The position numbers and the translations under genes were made by a program. The notes beneath the pieces were generated by a model. That model made no database searches and had not been told where the DNA came from. It saw nothing but the letters and a program-made list of their open reading frames with translations. This document shows, one piece after another, positions 8,362-8,594 of a DNA stretch of 8,594 bases. Location: contig USJW01000158.1 in NCBI GenBank assembly GCA_900555045.1, forward strand, positions 1-8,594, read 5' to 3'. Source of the DNA: an uncultured Clostridium sp. (GTDB lineage: Bacteria; Bacillota; Clostridia; Lachnospirales; Lachnospiraceae). The number at the start of each line of letters is the position of its first letter. Within the stretch, counting starts at the first letter, position 1.

Positions 8362-8365
8362 TTAA

Positions 8366-8407
8366 ATTTCAGCTCTATAAAAACCTGAAATGAATGTCCG
8401 GATTCAG
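8366..8407 (+). repeat. Three mutually complementary arms (alternative hairpins)
   Basis: ATTTCAG (8366-8372) is the exact reverse complement of CTGAAAT (8385-8391), with a 12-base loop. The middle arm's CTGAA (8385-8389) can instead pair with TTCAG (8403-8407). The two stems are mutually exclusive. They lie upstream of the tRNA promoter, so they are outside the predicted tRNA transcript. No gene is positioned to be controlled by them on the plus strand. Confidence 0.5.
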
Positions 8408-8420
8408 CCTCAAAATGGCC

Positions 8421-8445
8421 GAAAAAAATTCTTTAAATTTTTTTC
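8421..8445. promoter_or_regulatory. AT-rich perfect inverted repeat, probable UP element
   Basis: GAAAAAAATT (8421-8430) and AATTTTTTTC (8436-8445) form a perfect 10-bp dyad around CTTTA. It ends 10 bp before the -35 box of the tRNA promoter. A-tracts and T-tracts in this position are typical UP elements that bind the RNA polymerase alpha subunit at stable-RNA promoters. The exact symmetry is more than an UP element requires. Confidence 0.6.
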
Positions 8446-8455
8446 AAAAATACTG

Positions 8456-8484
8456 TTGACAAAATCTGCCCCCCATGATAATAT
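8456..8484 (+). promoter_or_regulatory. tRNA-Thr promoter
   Basis: A perfect TTGACA (8456-8461) is followed after 17 bp by TAATAT (8479-8484; overlapping GATAAT at 8477 is an alternative). Together with the upstream A/T tracts this is a strong stable-RNA promoter. Transcription should begin near 8490-8491, about 30 bases before the tRNA. Confidence 0.8.
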
Positions 8485-8490
8485 ATACGA

Positions 8491-8507
8491 GGTTCGCGAG
8501 AGCGACC
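8491..8507 (+). other. Hairpin in the tRNA precursor leader
   Basis: GGT and CGC on the left pair with GCG and ACC on the right, with one bulged T (8494) and a GAGA tetraloop of the GNRA class (8498-8501). An A-rich linker (8508-8519) then leads to the mature tRNA. The hairpin would form at the very 5' end of the transcript, where it could protect or present the leader for processing. Confidence 0.55.
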
Positions 8508-8519
8508 AAAACAAAACAA

Positions 8520-8592
8520 GCTGCTGTGGCTCAGTCGGTAGAGCGTCGCATTGGTAGTGCGGAGGTCACGGGTCCGATTCCCGTCAGCAGCT
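8520..8592 (+). tRNA. tRNA-Thr (anticodon GGT)
   Basis: A complete cloverleaf folds. The acceptor is GCTGCTG with CAGCAGC, and the D stem is GCTC/GAGC with loop AGTCGGTA. The anticodon stem is TCGCA/TGCGG (one G-U pair) with loop TTGGTAG and anticodon GGT at 8553-8555. The variable loop is AGGTC, the T stem is ACGGG/CCCGT, and the discriminator is T8592. It decodes ACC and ACU threonine codons. CCA is not encoded: CG follows the discriminator before the window ends. The T loop is TCCGATT, which puts C at position 55 (8574) instead of the near-universal U. It has its own strong promoter and may be the first gene of a tRNA cluster continuing beyond the window. Confidence 0.95.
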
Positions 8593-8594
8593 CG

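Noticed and set aside
8520..8592. tRNA-Thr as an integration site for a mobile element containing the nuclease gene
   Set aside because: No integrase is present and no second copy of the tRNA 3' end is found in the window. The tRNA 3' side, where elements normally insert, is outside it.

Overview
The window looks like a chromosomal segment from a GC-rich clostridial Firmicute, most likely Lachnospiraceae (Enterocloster/Lachnoclostridium-like). This rests on the style of the glutaminyl-tRNA synthetase, strong G/C preference at third codon positions, AT-rich sigma-A type promoters, GGAGG-type ribosome binding sites, and a tRNA gene without an encoded CCA. The family-level assignment is an inference; no 16S or marker search was possible.

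Layout, left to right. (1) Positions 1-194, minus strand: the 5' end of a small membrane-anchored or lipoprotein-like gene. A good start and signal/anchor helix run into a 39-bp tandem repeat, but the coding frame appears to switch at a run of six G. (2) 229-1632, minus: a MocR-type regulator (GntR winged helix fused to an aminotransferase-like PLP domain). (3) 1724-3418, minus: glnS, with its start revised downstream to a codon with a near-perfect Shine-Dalgarno. A hairpin followed by a T run separates it from the MocR gene. (4) 3536-5794, minus: a Cache-type membrane sensor with a degenerate GGDEF domain and an intact EAL domain, predicted to degrade cyclic di-GMP. (5) 5795-6026: a divergent promoter region with a strong promoter for the EAL gene on the minus strand and a promoter plus two similar palindromes in front of azlCD on the plus strand. 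(6) 6027-7057, plus: azlC and azlD, a two-subunit branched-chain amino acid exporter. (7) 7092-8153, minus: a stand-alone PD-(D/E)XK (Mrr-like) nuclease-family protein, convergent with azlD. (8) 8154-8519: a mostly non-coding stretch holding the nuclease promoter, a short minus-strand coding-like remnant, several inverted repeats and a strong UP-element-bearing promoter. (9) 8520-8592: tRNA-Thr(GGT), with C rather than U at position 55.

The genes do not form one pathway. They are housekeeping (glnS, tRNA-Thr), signalling/regulation (EAL protein, MocR), amino acid export (azlCD) and one orphan nuclease-like gene. I see no insertion sequence, CRISPR array, phage module or toxin-antitoxin pair, and no multi-gene system that I would call new. 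The items most worth following up are the frame break with 13-residue repeats at the left edge, the orphan nuclease-fold protein, the paired palindromes before azlC, the competing hairpins and remnant before the tRNA, and the two CxxC pairs in GlnRS.
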